A stretch of DNA of 43,528 nucleotides, taken from positions 1 to 43,528 of IMG/VR virus record IMGVR_UViG_3300045922_000161; one strand, given 5' to 3'. The stretch comes from a virus. Made by a program: the position numbers and the translations under genes. Numbering within the stretch: position 1 is the first letter of the stretch; the number at the start of each line of letters is the position of its first letter. The notes under the pieces are model-generated. The model ran no database searches, was not told the DNA's origin, and worked only from the letters and a program-made list of their open reading frames with translations. Shown here piece by piece: positions 17,210-25,305 of this stretch.

Positions 17210-19638
17210 CGCCCGAAAATCCAATCGATCAGGATGCCGTTGATCGTCGCCGGCATCGGCTCGTGCTGCTCGATCAGCAGCTCCCCGTTGGTGGACCAGT
17301 CCGAAGACGGGTTGATGCGCACCGTCCCGGTGAACAGCGCCATGCTCTCGTTCCAAGCCTCGGTTGCCCGCTGCCGCCATTCGACCGGGGGCAGATAGGT
17401 GCCGTCATCCGCAACCGCCGACACGCGCAGGCCGCGCGTGTTCTCTACCCGCAACCGGACCTCGGTGATGGTTTTGTGCCGACCCGCCATATGGCCAATC
17501 TGGTTCACCGCGCCCACGTCGAGGTCGAGCGTCCTGATGCGTCCGGTGTAGCGGTAGCCGACGCTGATCGTCATCCAGACGGGCGGCGCCGGAGCTCGAG
17601 ACAACGGCGGGAACGGAACGGTGTCCGGCGTCTCCTCTTCGTTCGGCGGGGTGTAGACTTGGCCGAAGATAGTGTAGAGGTCCAACTGGATCGCGCCATT
17701 CACGACCGGCAGGTTGTGGATCACATCCCCATTCACGACCGCCGAGACGGTCGCGCCTTCCAAATGATCCAACCCGCGCACAATGCCGAACGGGGCGACG
17801 TAGACAACACGCAGCCCGCAATCCAGATGGTGCGCCTGCTCGGGGGTCGTCGCCTCGTAGTTGTCGATCCGCTCGATGTAGCGCACCGGGGCACCCGCGA
17901 CCGTGCGACGGACCTGTAAGTAGACGACGTTCTGGTCGCCTTCCTCAATCACGGTCACGTTCTCGACACGGGGATCGGTGCCACCCAGCACCACGCGGGT
18001 CCAGCCCCAGATGTCGTGCTCCAGCATGTAGGTGAGGGCCAGCAGACTGCCGTCGTCCATGACGCACCAGACGATGCTATCCGGCTTGCGCTGGTAGGCC
18101 ATCGACACCACGCGGCGGCCACGGAACAGATGCCGGGCCAGCAACGACAGTTCGGTGCTGACAATCTCACGGTCCTCGTTGAAGTCGCGCACCGCGTCGC
18201 CGCCGCGCTGGGCGTGCAGCAGAAAATCGCCGACGACAACCGGTTGCACGCCCTGCGTCCCCCAGCGCGTGATCGGACGCAGGATGATGTTGGTCGGCGA
18301 CAGATAGCCCTTCTGATCCCCGCCGCGTGCCACCCACTCGCCCGACCGGGTGAGGATCATCAGGTCGTTCATGGGGACCAGCGCCTCTATTTGCTGAACC
18401 CCCGACGCCCGGATGCGGAAAGTGATCGCGTCACTGTCCCGCAACGGACTGGACACGCGGAAGTTCCGATAGTTGGTGGACTGACTGGCCCACACCCCGG
18501 CAGGCTGGTTGTGGGTGCTGGCCAACCACAGACGCTGCTCGAAGAACGCGGCGACGCCGGGGTAGTTGCCCTCCCCAACGAACGGCTGCCGCTCAATCTG
18601 CGGCCCATCGCTCAGGTCGGCGACGATGTTCTGATCGACGAACGTCGTGCCGGTCGTGCTGCCGATGAACCCGAACACGCCGTTGTCCTCTTTGTAAACG
18701 ATGTAACGTTCGGCGCCGGGAACGGCATCCCACGAGATGCGGTTGCGGTTGCCATCGATGGACAGGTCGTTGTCGGTGACCTCGACAATGACGCTGGGCA
18801 GGCTTTCCTCGCCTGTCTCGGCCGCGACGGTGGAGACACGGTAGCGGTAGACCTCGGGCACGTCCACGTTTTCGGCCACCTCCGCAACCGCCGACACGTT
18901 GTCGGGCGCAACGGTCGTGATCGCGAAGTCCTCTTCCTCTAGCGTCCACTCGGTCGGCGACACGCGGGTCAGAACGTGCACCGGATAGTCCCGGTGCACG
19001 AGGATCATCTTGTCTTGGTCCTGCGCGTAGTTCAGCGAAAAGGGCTCGTCCGTCAGCTCGTAGGGCGTCTCGATCACGACTTCGGGGATCGCGACCATGC
19101 CGAAGTCGCTCAGGCTGGTATCGAGCGATAGGTCCACCCCCCATTGGTTTTTCAGCGTGAACGTGGTCGCGGACGGAGTGGACGCGACGTAGAACAGGCG
19201 GTTGTTCCAGCCCAGCCGCGCAGGGTAGTTGCGCAACTGCACCCGCTCGCCGACCGTCAGCCCATGGGGCACGCTGCCGCTATTGAACACGGCAACAGTC
19301 CCGGCGGTCACGTTCAGCGTCTCGACCGTTCGCGCCGGGTTCAGCAGGTAGCCGCCGTTGGTGATGAAACGCAAAGTCCGGTTGCCGAAGTCGAGGACGT
19401 AACTCTCACCGGGACCGACCTCGAACGGCAACTGGAAGTTCCGCACGTTCCCGTCGTAGATTGGCCCGACAAAGAACGTGCCGCCCCGAAACCGCGCCCC
19501 GCCCTGCGGCTTGATGACGAAGTTCGTCATCTCCTTCGTGGCGCTTTGATACTTCGACACATCCGGGCGCGAATACATGCCGGGAGACAGCTCGCCCCCG
19601 GTCAAGTTCATCTGGAACGTGCGATAGGCCTCGCTCAC
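17206..19638 (-). CDS. Tail tubular protein B (gp12-like, tail nozzle)
   Basis: This 810-residue protein forms the distal tail tube of short-tailed phages. Its N-terminus (FQMNLTGGELSPGMYSRPDVSKYQSATKEM, split by alignment to TNFVIKPQGGARFRGGT) is the hallmark of the family. The remainder is rich in beta strands, including EERLWLASTHNQP-like and TNYRNF-like segments (near 370-400) and an RTLDLDVGAVNQIGH segment near 710. Length is close to other members. It starts at GTG 19638 with AGGA four bases upstream and overlaps the stop of tail tubular protein A (GTGA). It ends in the ATGA overlap with the gp13-type gene. No oddity was seen. Confidence 0.9.
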   Translation of the reverse strand: MSEAYRTFQMNLTGGELSPGMYSRPDVSKYQSATKEMTNFVIKPQGGARFRGGTFFVGPIYDGNVRNFQLPFEVGPGESYVLDFGNRTLRFITNGGYLLNPARTVETLNVTAGTVAVFNSGSVPHGLTVGERVQLRNYPARLGWNNRLFYVASTPSATTFTLKNQWGVDLSLDTSLSDFGMVAIPEVVIETPYELTDEPFSLNYAQDQDKMILVHRDYPVHVLTRVSPTEWTLEEEDFAITTVAPDNVSAVAEVAENVDVPEVYRYRVSTVAAETGEESLPSVIVEVTDNDLSIDGNRNRISWDAVPGAERYIVYKEDNGVFGFIGSTTGTTFVDQNIVADLSDGPQIERQPFVGEGNYPGVAAFFEQRLWLASTHNQPAGVWASQSTNYRNFRVSSPLRDSDAITFRIRASGVQQIEALVPMNDLMILTRSGEWVARGGDQKGYLSPTNIILRPITRWGTQGVQPVVVGDFLLHAQRGGDAVRDFNEDREIVSTELSLLARHLFRGRRVVSMAYQRKPDSIVWCVMDDGSLLALTYMLEHDIWGWTRVVLGGTDPRVENVTVIEEGDQNVVYLQVRRTVAGAPVRYIERIDNYEATTPEQAHHLDCGLRVVYVAPFGIVRGLDHLEGATVSAVVNGDVIHNLPVVNGAIQLDLYTIFGQVYTPPNEEETPDTVPFPPLSRAPAPPVWMTISVGYRYTGRIRTLDLDVGAVNQIGHMAGRHKTITEVRLRVENTRGLRVSAVADDGTYLPPVEWRQRATEAWNESMALFTGTVRINPSSDWSTNGELLIEQHEPMPATINGILIDWIFGR

Positions 19639-20240
19639 AGCTTCCTCGAAAGGCTGTAGCCCGGCTGCTGATGGTCCTCGTCGAAGGCGTAGAACTGCAC
19701 GTCCTGCGCCGCATCGGCGGTGATGGCCTCCGACCGCGCCCGCAGCTCCTGCTGGCGCAGCTCACGCAGAGTTTCGGGTCGTTTCACAAGGTCCATCGAC
19801 AGCATCGCGGCCAAGTGCATCGCCATATACTCGGTGAACAGCGGCGGGAACCGGCTTTCGTCGGTCAGGTCCGACACATAGTCGATCAGGACCGGAGGCG
19901 GCAGATTGGTGCGGATCGTGTCGCCCAGCACCGCGAACTGCCGAAACGCGATACCCATGTGCGGCGGATCGCCGTCCAGCAACAGGCGCACGATGGCGAT
20001 GGCGTCGGTCGGCCGCTGGTAGGCATAGCGCCATTGCGTGTCCGGCGGCACGGTCAACGGCGCCGCCGACACCCGTGTCCGAGCAAAGGTCCACGAAGAC
20101 GTGGCCAAACAGGCACGTCGAGCCTGCCGATAGAGACGGCGGCAGGCTCGAGCCTCGGCGGTGTTCTCGTCCAACAGGTTGATCGACGGGCGGCCCAACA
20201 ACGACAAGGCGAGGTTGCATATTTCGACTTGGGTGGTCAT
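19635..20240 (-). CDS. Tail tubular protein A (gp11-like, tail adaptor)
   Basis: This 201-residue protein connects portal and tail nozzle. The opening EICNLALSLLGRPSINLLDENTAEA and the following CRRLYRQARRACLATSSWTFAR are the characteristic N-terminal helices of the gp11/gp4-type adaptor family. The later FPPLFTEYMAMHLAAMLSMDLVK helix is also typical. The start at ATG 20240 follows a gap with two hairpins that separates it from the head genes. The stop overlaps the GTG start of tail tubular protein B. Confidence 0.9.
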   Translation of the reverse strand: MTTQVEICNLALSLLGRPSINLLDENTAEARACRRLYRQARRACLATSSWTFARTRVSAAPLTVPPDTQWRYAYQRPTDAIAIVRLLLDGDPPHMGIAFRQFAVLGDTIRTNLPPPVLIDYVSDLTDESRFPPLFTEYMAMHLAAMLSMDLVKRPETLRELRQQELRARSEAITADAAQDVQFYAFDEDHQQPGYSLSRKL

Positions 20241-20261
20241 GGGCGTGTCCCCGATATGAGT

Positions 20262-20288
20262 GCGCCCGGCGGTTCTGCCGCCGGGCGC
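20262..20288. terminator. Hairpin 1 between head and tail gene modules
   Basis: An 11-bp perfect stem (20262-20272 with 20278-20288) encloses a 5-base loop. No T-run follows on the transcribed minus strand, so it could reduce read-through, process the mRNA or protect a 3' end rather than act as a full terminator. Confidence 0.5.
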
Positions 20289-20304
20289 GAGGGCGCCGTA
20301 GCAC

Positions 20305-20323
20305 AGACCCGGCGGCCGGGTCT
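20305..20323. terminator. Hairpin 2 between head and tail gene modules
   Basis: An 8-bp perfect stem (20305-20312 with 20316-20323) with a 3-base loop begins at the stop codon of the small head protein. Together with hairpin 1 it fills the only sizeable gap inside the late structural block. No T-run follows. Confidence 0.45.
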
Positions 20324-20624
20324 AGGCACCAAGCCCCTGCCCACGTCGCCGAGGACCGGCGGGGGAGGGGTTCTGCGCCGCCCGTCGGCGAGCCTCGACG
20401 GCAGCGTTCGCATTGGCTACGGCCAGCGCAGCGGCCATGGCGCGGACTTCGGCCTCGACCTCGGGCTCGGGCTCGGGCTCGGGCTTGGGCCCGGCCTCGA
20501 CCCCGGTTTCGGCCACCGGCTCCATCACCCGAGGATCGAACCGATCCTCGGGGATGTCGAACGGCTCGTCATTCGGCGTCCGAACCGCCAGATAGAACAG
20601 CGGAACCTTGGCGCGAACCCGCAT
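20322..20624 (-). CDS. Small head-module protein with (Pro-Glu) repeat
   Basis: This 100-residue protein opens MRVRAKVPLFY and continues with DEPFDIPEDRFDPRVMEPV. That resembles small phage proteins of the type M-x-V-R-A-x-x-x-G-F/Y followed by GDxFxI, often found among head or connector genes; their function is not known to me. Residues about 50-60 are a Pro-Glu run coded by GAGCCC-type hexamers, and the tail is Ala- and Arg-rich. ATG 20624 was chosen because it overlaps the upstream stop as ATGA, the usual arrangement in this genome; two GTG codons at 20633 and 20636 are alternatives. Confidence 0.65.
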   Translation of the reverse strand: MRVRAKVPLFYLAVRTPNDEPFDIPEDRFDPRVMEPVAETGVEAGPKPEPEPEPEVEAEVRAMAAALAVANANAAVEARRRAAQNPSPAGPRRRGQGLGA

Positions 20625-21088
20625 CAGGTCCACCACTCTTCACGCCCGGCCACGACGCCGGCGGTGATCGCGCCCGCCGTCAGCGTCCCAGCCGACCCGT
20701 CCACGAGCAGCGGCTCGTAGCGCAGGCGGTGGTAGCGCCGATCCGCGCCGACCGGGATCGCGGTCAGCGGGATGCCGAAACGATTGCCCACGGCGAACGA
20801 CGCGACCGGAATGATCAGCGTCAGAACCGTCTTGGGCGACCCCGAGAAGTCCTCGGTCTCGGAGGTCTGGTAGAGAAGGCGGATTTGGGTAACGGACCCG
20901 CCCGAGAAGGTGACGTTCGGACGCAGCAACAGATGCGCGACCGAGCCCTTGCCAAGATCGTTGAAAAAGCCCGGGGTCTGGCCGTGCTTCGGGATGCCAC
21001 GAGGGCCCCGATCGATCACGTTGGTGGAGTTCGCCGCCGACGTGATGGCCTGCGCATCGCTGAACAGGTTGGTCATGTCGAGGATCAT
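20624..21088 (-). CDS. Capsid cement (decoration) protein, Bbp16-like
   Basis: This 154-residue protein begins MILDMTNLFSDAQAITSAANSTNVIDRG, which closely resembles the cement protein of Bordetella phage BPP-1 that sits on the outside of the capsid and stabilises it. The remainder is beta-rich (LLRPNVTFSGGSVTQIRLLYQTS, TLIIPVASFAVGNRFGIPL), consistent with a jelly-roll fold. It lies directly after the major capsid gene, as expected. Assignment is from recognised N-terminus and position. Confidence 0.85.
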   Translation of the reverse strand: MILDMTNLFSDAQAITSAANSTNVIDRGPRGIPKHGQTPGFFNDLGKGSVAHLLLRPNVTFSGGSVTQIRLLYQTSETEDFSGSPKTVLTLIIPVASFAVGNRFGIPLTAIPVGADRRYHRLRYEPLLVDGSAGTLTAGAITAGVVAGREEWWT

Positions 21089-21103
21089 TGGGAGCCCTCC
21101 CGA

Positions 21104-22114
21104 TCAGTTCACGACGTTCGGAACGACAGCTTCGGTGTCCAGAAGGGCGTCTTCACGCCGGATCGGGATGCCGAGGAAGTTCAGAACCGGACGACCCTCG
21201 AAGTTGTCGAGGGTCAGGTTGACGTTGGCACGGTTCGCGGCCTGCTTGTGCAGGAACGCCTGCACGGTGCGCGAGGCGTAGATCACCGTCTTCCCGGTCG
21301 CCTGCATCGGATTGTCCAGCCGATAGTAGGCGTCGATCATCAGGTCGATCAGGTTCGCGCTGGTGCCCGTGCCGGTCGAGTTCAGGTTGTTCACGTCGAT
21401 GTTGGCGATGCGAACGACCGACCGCCAGTCACGGACGGACAGACCGACGGACCACGTGAACTTCTCGCGGTAGACATCATACAGGCCGTTGTTCGACGCC
21501 TCCTTGGTCACCTTGCCTTTGTCCTCGCGGGACAGGCCGCCCTTGGTGCCCTCCGGGTAGATCAGGTGCGTCCCGTTCTCGCTCCACGTGATGAACCAGA
21601 TCGACGTGTTGGTCGAGCCGGTGCCGCCCCCGGTCAGGATTTGCTTGCCGTTCCCGGCCGCGCCGTCGTTGAAGCGCGGCGCCAGCCCCATGAACCGCTC
21701 GGGGTGGATGTCGGTGTTCCCGTAGAACAGGGTCGAGGACACCTGCTGCTGCAAGCCGTGGATGTGGGCACGCGCCTCGTTGGCCCGGAACTGCTGCGGG
21801 TTGCGCGCCAGCTCGACCAGATAGGCGTCCACCTCCGACCAGTCTTCCAGCACGCCGGTCGTATCGCGGACCTGCGCCGTGGTCGATTTGGTCGGAACGA
21901 CGCCCTGATAGAGCCGACGCCACGTCCCGGACGGCAGCCCGGTGCGGACAGTGGTCAGGTGCGACGTGCCTTGGTTCGCCTCGACAACCACGGCATCCAT
22001 GATGGCGTTGTTGTTCTGCGCAAGGATTTCGAGAACCGGGGTGATGTTCCCGGCGTCGTCCTGCTGGCGATAGAGGTCCAGCAGGCCGGGGTAGGTATTG
22101 CCGATGGTGGGCAT
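21104..22114 (-). CDS. Major capsid protein (BPP-1 type, HK97 fold)
   Basis: This 336-residue protein has the typical N-terminus PTIGNTYPGLLDLYRQQDDAG, then TGLPSGTWRRLYQGVVPTKSTT, FYGNTDIHPERFMGLAPRF and a C-terminal IPIRREDALLDTEAVV. These segments are those of the major capsid proteins of BPP-1-like podoviruses, which adopt the HK97 fold; the order and length match. GAGGA lies before the ATG at 22114. The gene sits between the scaffold and cement genes. Confidence 0.93.
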   Translation of the reverse strand: MPTIGNTYPGLLDLYRQQDDAGNITPVLEILAQNNNAIMDAVVVEANQGTSHLTTVRTGLPSGTWRRLYQGVVPTKSTTAQVRDTTGVLEDWSEVDAYLVELARNPQQFRANEARAHIHGLQQQVSSTLFYGNTDIHPERFMGLAPRFNDGAAGNGKQILTGGGTGSTNTSIWFITWSENGTHLIYPEGTKGGLSREDKGKVTKEASNNGLYDVYREKFTWSVGLSVRDWRSVVRIANIDVNNLNSTGTGTSANLIDLMIDAYYRLDNPMQATGKTVIYASRTVQAFLHKQAANRANVNLTLDNFEGRPVLNFLGIPIRREDALLDTEAVVPNVVN

Positions 22115-22117
22115 CCG

Positions 22118-22900
22118 TCAGTTCCTCTTGGTAGCAGGGGTGGTAGCCCCATACATGCGTTGCTCGAGCGGGATCGCTTCGGTCCCACCGCCCCGGCCAC
22201 GCTCGGACACGTCGTCCGCGAGCGCCCGACCGACGCGGTAGAGGAAACGGATCATCTCGGGGTGGTTGCCCCATCCGTTCTGCACGATTGCGGCGTCGAA
22301 CTCGGTGGTTCCGAACTTGGCAATAGCACTGTTGGCGATAGCCACCGCCCGGTCGAACCCGACCTCGGCATACTCGGCATCCGCCTTCGCGGCCTTCTGC
22401 CAGTTCTCATTCACCCGTTGCCACGCAGCCTCGCGCTCCGCAGCCTCCTTGGCCCGCACTTCCCCGAAGAAGGTCGCCAGCCTGTTCGCCTGCCGGCGGG
22501 TCAGGCCCACTTCCTTGAACATTGGGAACGCCTCGGCGGCCAGCGCCTCGTCGATCACCATGCCTTCGGGTAGTTCCAGCACATACTTCCCGTCCTCAGG
22601 CACGGTATCGAGCGGGTCCACAGGCGCTTCCGCCTGCTTCTCGCCTTCGCCGTCCGCGCCCTTCCCGGCGTTCTGTGCCCCGTCCCCACCGACGTTTCGC
22701 GCCGGTGGTTGCAGCAGCGTGCCTTGGCCAGTGCCGCGCGCCCCTGCGCCGGTCTGCTGCCCACCATCGGACCCCGCTGCGGCATCCGCAGGCGCCGCAC
22801 CATTCGGCGCGACGCCATCGGGCGCGGCAGGGGTGACCCCCGCCGCGCCCTCGGTCTCTGCGTTCCACGCCCGCTTGTCGCGGGCCATGTCCACGTTCAT
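22118..22900 (-). CDS. Scaffolding protein
   Basis: This 260-residue protein has a low-complexity Ala/Gly/Pro N-terminal third (to about residue 90), then YVLELPEGMVIDEALAAEAFPMFKEVGLTRRQANRLATFFGE and a charged helix (EREAAWQRVNENWQKAAKADAEYAEVGF). This pattern is typical of scaffolds in this phage group: an acidic flexible arm and a helical core that guides capsid assembly and leaves before DNA packaging. It overlaps the upstream gene by four bases (ATGA) and precedes the major capsid gene by three. Confidence 0.85.
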   Translation of the reverse strand: MNVDMARDKRAWNAETEGAAGVTPAAPDGVAPNGAAPADAAAGSDGGQQTGAGARGTGQGTLLQPPARNVGGDGAQNAGKGADGEGEKQAEAPVDPLDTVPEDGKYVLELPEGMVIDEALAAEAFPMFKEVGLTRRQANRLATFFGEVRAKEAAEREAAWQRVNENWQKAAKADAEYAEVGFDRAVAIANSAIAKFGTTEFDAAIVQNGWGNHPEMIRFLYRVGRALADDVSERGRGGGTEAIPLEQRMYGATTPATKRN

Positions 22901-23199
22901 CCCTCGTCCTCTTCACTCTGGTCGTCTGCACCCGAAGACGCCCGAGCGCGCACCGCGCGGGCCTCCAACAGCAGCTGCGCCAGAATGTCGGGCTGAACTT
23001 GCTCCAAAACGTGAACAATGTCCAGCCCCATCTGTCGCCGGCCCTCGACAATCCCACTCAAAGCCGGGTTAGCCGACAGAAGGCCGGACATGTCCATGAT
23101 GTGCACCAGCAACCGCCGCGTGGGCGGATGGTCCAGCGCCGCCCGAACGGCGTCTCGCAGTTCGGCTCGTGCACGCTTCATGGCCCGGCTTGCCGCCAT
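22897..23199 (-). CDS. Bbp19-like small head protein
   Basis: This 100-residue helical protein has the block TRRLLVHIMDMSGLL followed by GIVEGRRQMGLDIVHVLEQ. It matches the small Bbp19-like family found between portal and scaffold in BPP-1-type phages, whose members show a G-x-R-x-x-G-L motif. Biochemical function is unknown. The C-terminus is acidic (SGADDQSEEDEG). It starts three bases after the portal stop. Confidence 0.75.
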   Translation of the reverse strand: MAASRAMKRARAELRDAVRAALDHPPTRRLLVHIMDMSGLLSANPALSGIVEGRRQMGLDIVHVLEQVQPDILAQLLLEARAVRARASSGADDQSEEDEG

Positions 23200-23202
23200 C
23201 GG

Positions 23203-25011
23203 TCAGATGATCCCGACGCCGATACGGTTGAGCACGTCGCGCGGCTGCGGACCGCGCGGGATGGCGCTTTCGGACAGGACGCGCGCAGCCGACGCTGCCG
23301 CCGCCACGCCCGGACCCGCCTTGTTGATGGCCTCCGCCGCCTGCATAGCCCGCTGCTCTTGCGCCCGCGCACTGCGCAGCTCCTCGACGAGCTTGCCATC
23401 CCGCAGCAGCTCGGGCGAGGTGCCCAGCATATCGGCGTAGTTCTCGAGACCCCGGTCGGCGTCCAGCTTGTCGATGACGCCCGGAAACACCGCCGCGAGG
23501 TTGCCCGCGAAACCGAACAACCGCTCGACGGCCGCCGTCCCAACCGCCTTCTGGGCCTGCGCCATGATCGAGATGTAGTCAACTTCGATCAGCCGGCCGT
23601 CCAGCTCTTCGGGCGTGGGCGGCAGCTTGCCAGCCTTCTCGAGGTGACGATAGGCCGCGCGGATCAGCGGTTGCAGCTTCTCGCGATGTTGCAGCTCCAA
23701 CACCGGGCCGAGGCCGAGCAGCTTCTCACTGTGCCGCTCCTCGATCTCACGGGCCGTGATCTGCCGCCGATCGCTGCGCGCGAGCATCATGAACAGGTTC
23801 GCATACATCAGCTCGTCGATGCGCTCCTCAATCTCGCGAATGTGGTCCTGCATATGCTGGATCGGCGGGTTGACCTCGAACGCCGGACGCAGCCCGTTCG
23901 GATCGTCGGTGAAGTTGACCGCCCCCGGCTCGGTGCTGAACGGCGTGTTCCGCATGGAGGTGGGCGCGTTCATCGGCGGGCGGTTCATCCGCCGGATCGC
24001 CTCGTTCTTGTCGCGCTCGGCGACCTGCAACATCTTGACCTCGGGCAGGGCGTCCATGGCCGGGCTGGTGCCCCACACGTCGTAGCCGTCGCGCTGCCAG
24101 CGCGAAGCGATGATCGGGTTGAAGTCGTAGCCGCTGTCGCGCAGCAAGTTCCCGGCATCGTGCCCAATCTCCCACCACGCCGACTGCACGGGCTTGTTGT
24201 CCGGCGTCAGACGATGCGGATCGCGCCGCAGACGCGGAGCTACCAGCCGCGCGACCGGCACCGGGGCATAGCGGTCCCCACGATCCCACAGATTGCGAAC
24301 GGCGTTCGAGACCCGCGTCCAATCGGGCTCCGAAGTCGGCGTGTTGAAGACGAACCGAGTGACGATCTGCTCGACGGTCAGCACGTCCTCGAGGTAGAGC
24401 GTGTCAATCTCGCCGCGCCGGTTCGCGCCCAGCCAATAGGTGCCCGGCACCAGCACGTGCAGAACGAACGCCGTGTCCGGGTCACTGTCGATCAGCATGG
24501 CGTCGGTCCCGAACAGACCGAGGTCGCCATAGCCGACGTGCAGCGCGTTGTAGGTGCCAGTCGTCTGAAACGCCTGCCGCATGATGATCTGCGCGTTCTC
24601 GAGATACCGTTGAACGGAAAGACGTTTCGACAGCTCGTGGTCAGCCGGGATCAGCCGGAACCACGGCCGCGCCGGACTGGTGATCCCCGTCTGCATCCCG
24701 CTTTGCAACGTCCGCAGCGCGAGCCGAGCACGGTTGTTCAGGATCGGGTCCATCAGGTTACGCCGCCCACGATGATCGGTGCTGCTGAGCGGCGCCCTGA
24801 ACTTGCCCCGGCGCGGGTTGAAGAACCGCTGCAACTGGATGAACAGGTCGTCGAAGTCCGCCCGCAAGGCTTTCAGCCCCACGGCACGGCGCTGCAACTG
24901 CTCGCGCTGACGATGCCGTTCATTGGCGGAAAGCTGATCATGGCGCGCGCCAAGCCCGCCGCGCTGGGGCGCAGCGGCCAACATGTTCACGCCGATGTTC
25001 GGTTCGATCAC
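23203..25011 (-). CDS. Portal protein (head-to-tail connector)
   Basis: This 602-residue protein forms the ring at one capsid vertex through which DNA enters and leaves. Recognisable family segments are NNRARLALRTLQSGMQTGITSPARPWFRL (read as overlapping motifs), HVGYGDLGLFGTDAML, VPGTYWLGANRRGEIDTLY, and PPINAPTSMRN-like and DRRQITAREIEERHSEKLLGLGPVL segments near 430-460. The length is usual for the connector family of podoviruses (PF12236). The start is GTG 25011, which overlaps the previous stop (GTGA); an ATG nine codons on is possible. Confidence 0.9.
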   Translation of the reverse strand: MIEPNIGVNMLAAAPQRGGLGARHDQLSANERHRQREQLQRRAVGLKALRADFDDLFIQLQRFFNPRRGKFRAPLSSTDHRGRRNLMDPILNNRARLALRTLQSGMQTGITSPARPWFRLIPADHELSKRLSVQRYLENAQIIMRQAFQTTGTYNALHVGYGDLGLFGTDAMLIDSDPDTAFVLHVLVPGTYWLGANRRGEIDTLYLEDVLTVEQIVTRFVFNTPTSEPDWTRVSNAVRNLWDRGDRYAPVPVARLVAPRLRRDPHRLTPDNKPVQSAWWEIGHDAGNLLRDSGYDFNPIIASRWQRDGYDVWGTSPAMDALPEVKMLQVAERDKNEAIRRMNRPPMNAPTSMRNTPFSTEPGAVNFTDDPNGLRPAFEVNPPIQHMQDHIREIEERIDELMYANLFMMLARSDRRQITAREIEERHSEKLLGLGPVLELQHREKLQPLIRAAYRHLEKAGKLPPTPEELDGRLIEVDYISIMAQAQKAVGTAAVERLFGFAGNLAAVFPGVIDKLDADRGLENYADMLGTSPELLRDGKLVEELRSARAQEQRAMQAAEAINKAGPGVAAAASAARVLSESAIPRGPQPRDVLNRIGVGII

Positions 25012-25301
25012 GGCCTGATCCTCATCCTGCCGCCGACGATGCTGTTACCGGAGATTGCGGTTCCGGTCGTGCCGGGGCCGCTTCCCGGCGGCGCGAAGTC
25101 CCCGCCGGGTTGAGCTGACATGGCCCCGGTCATCACCCGCGCTGCGGGCTGATTGGCGAACTGCTGCTGCACCTCGCGCCGCTGCTGCGGCAACAGCACC
25201 GCACGGCTGGGCAGCCGCTCCTGCGCCCGAGGCGGAGGCAGCGGCGGCAGCGGCGGCAACGAAGGGGGTGGCTCGGGCGCTCGTGAACGACCTCCGCACA
25301 T
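25008..25301 (-). CDS. Pro-rich small protein between terminase and portal
   Basis: This 97-residue protein starts MCGGRSRAPE and has a run of Pro/Leu (PPPSLPPLPPLPPPR), then a Gln-rich helix (LLPQQRREVQQQFANQPAARV) and a Gly-rich end. No family is recognised. The gene is tightly placed: four bases after terL and with a four-base overlap with portal. That supports it being translated. A Cys-Gly-Gly start and Pro-rich sequence also occur in small proteins at this place in related phages, where the role is unknown. Confidence 0.6.
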   Translation of the reverse strand: MCGGRSRAPEPPPSLPPLPPLPPPRAQERLPSRAVLLPQQRREVQQQFANQPAARVMTGAMSAQPGGDFAPPGSGPGTTGTAISGNSIVGGRMRIRP

Positions 25302-25305
25302 GCGG

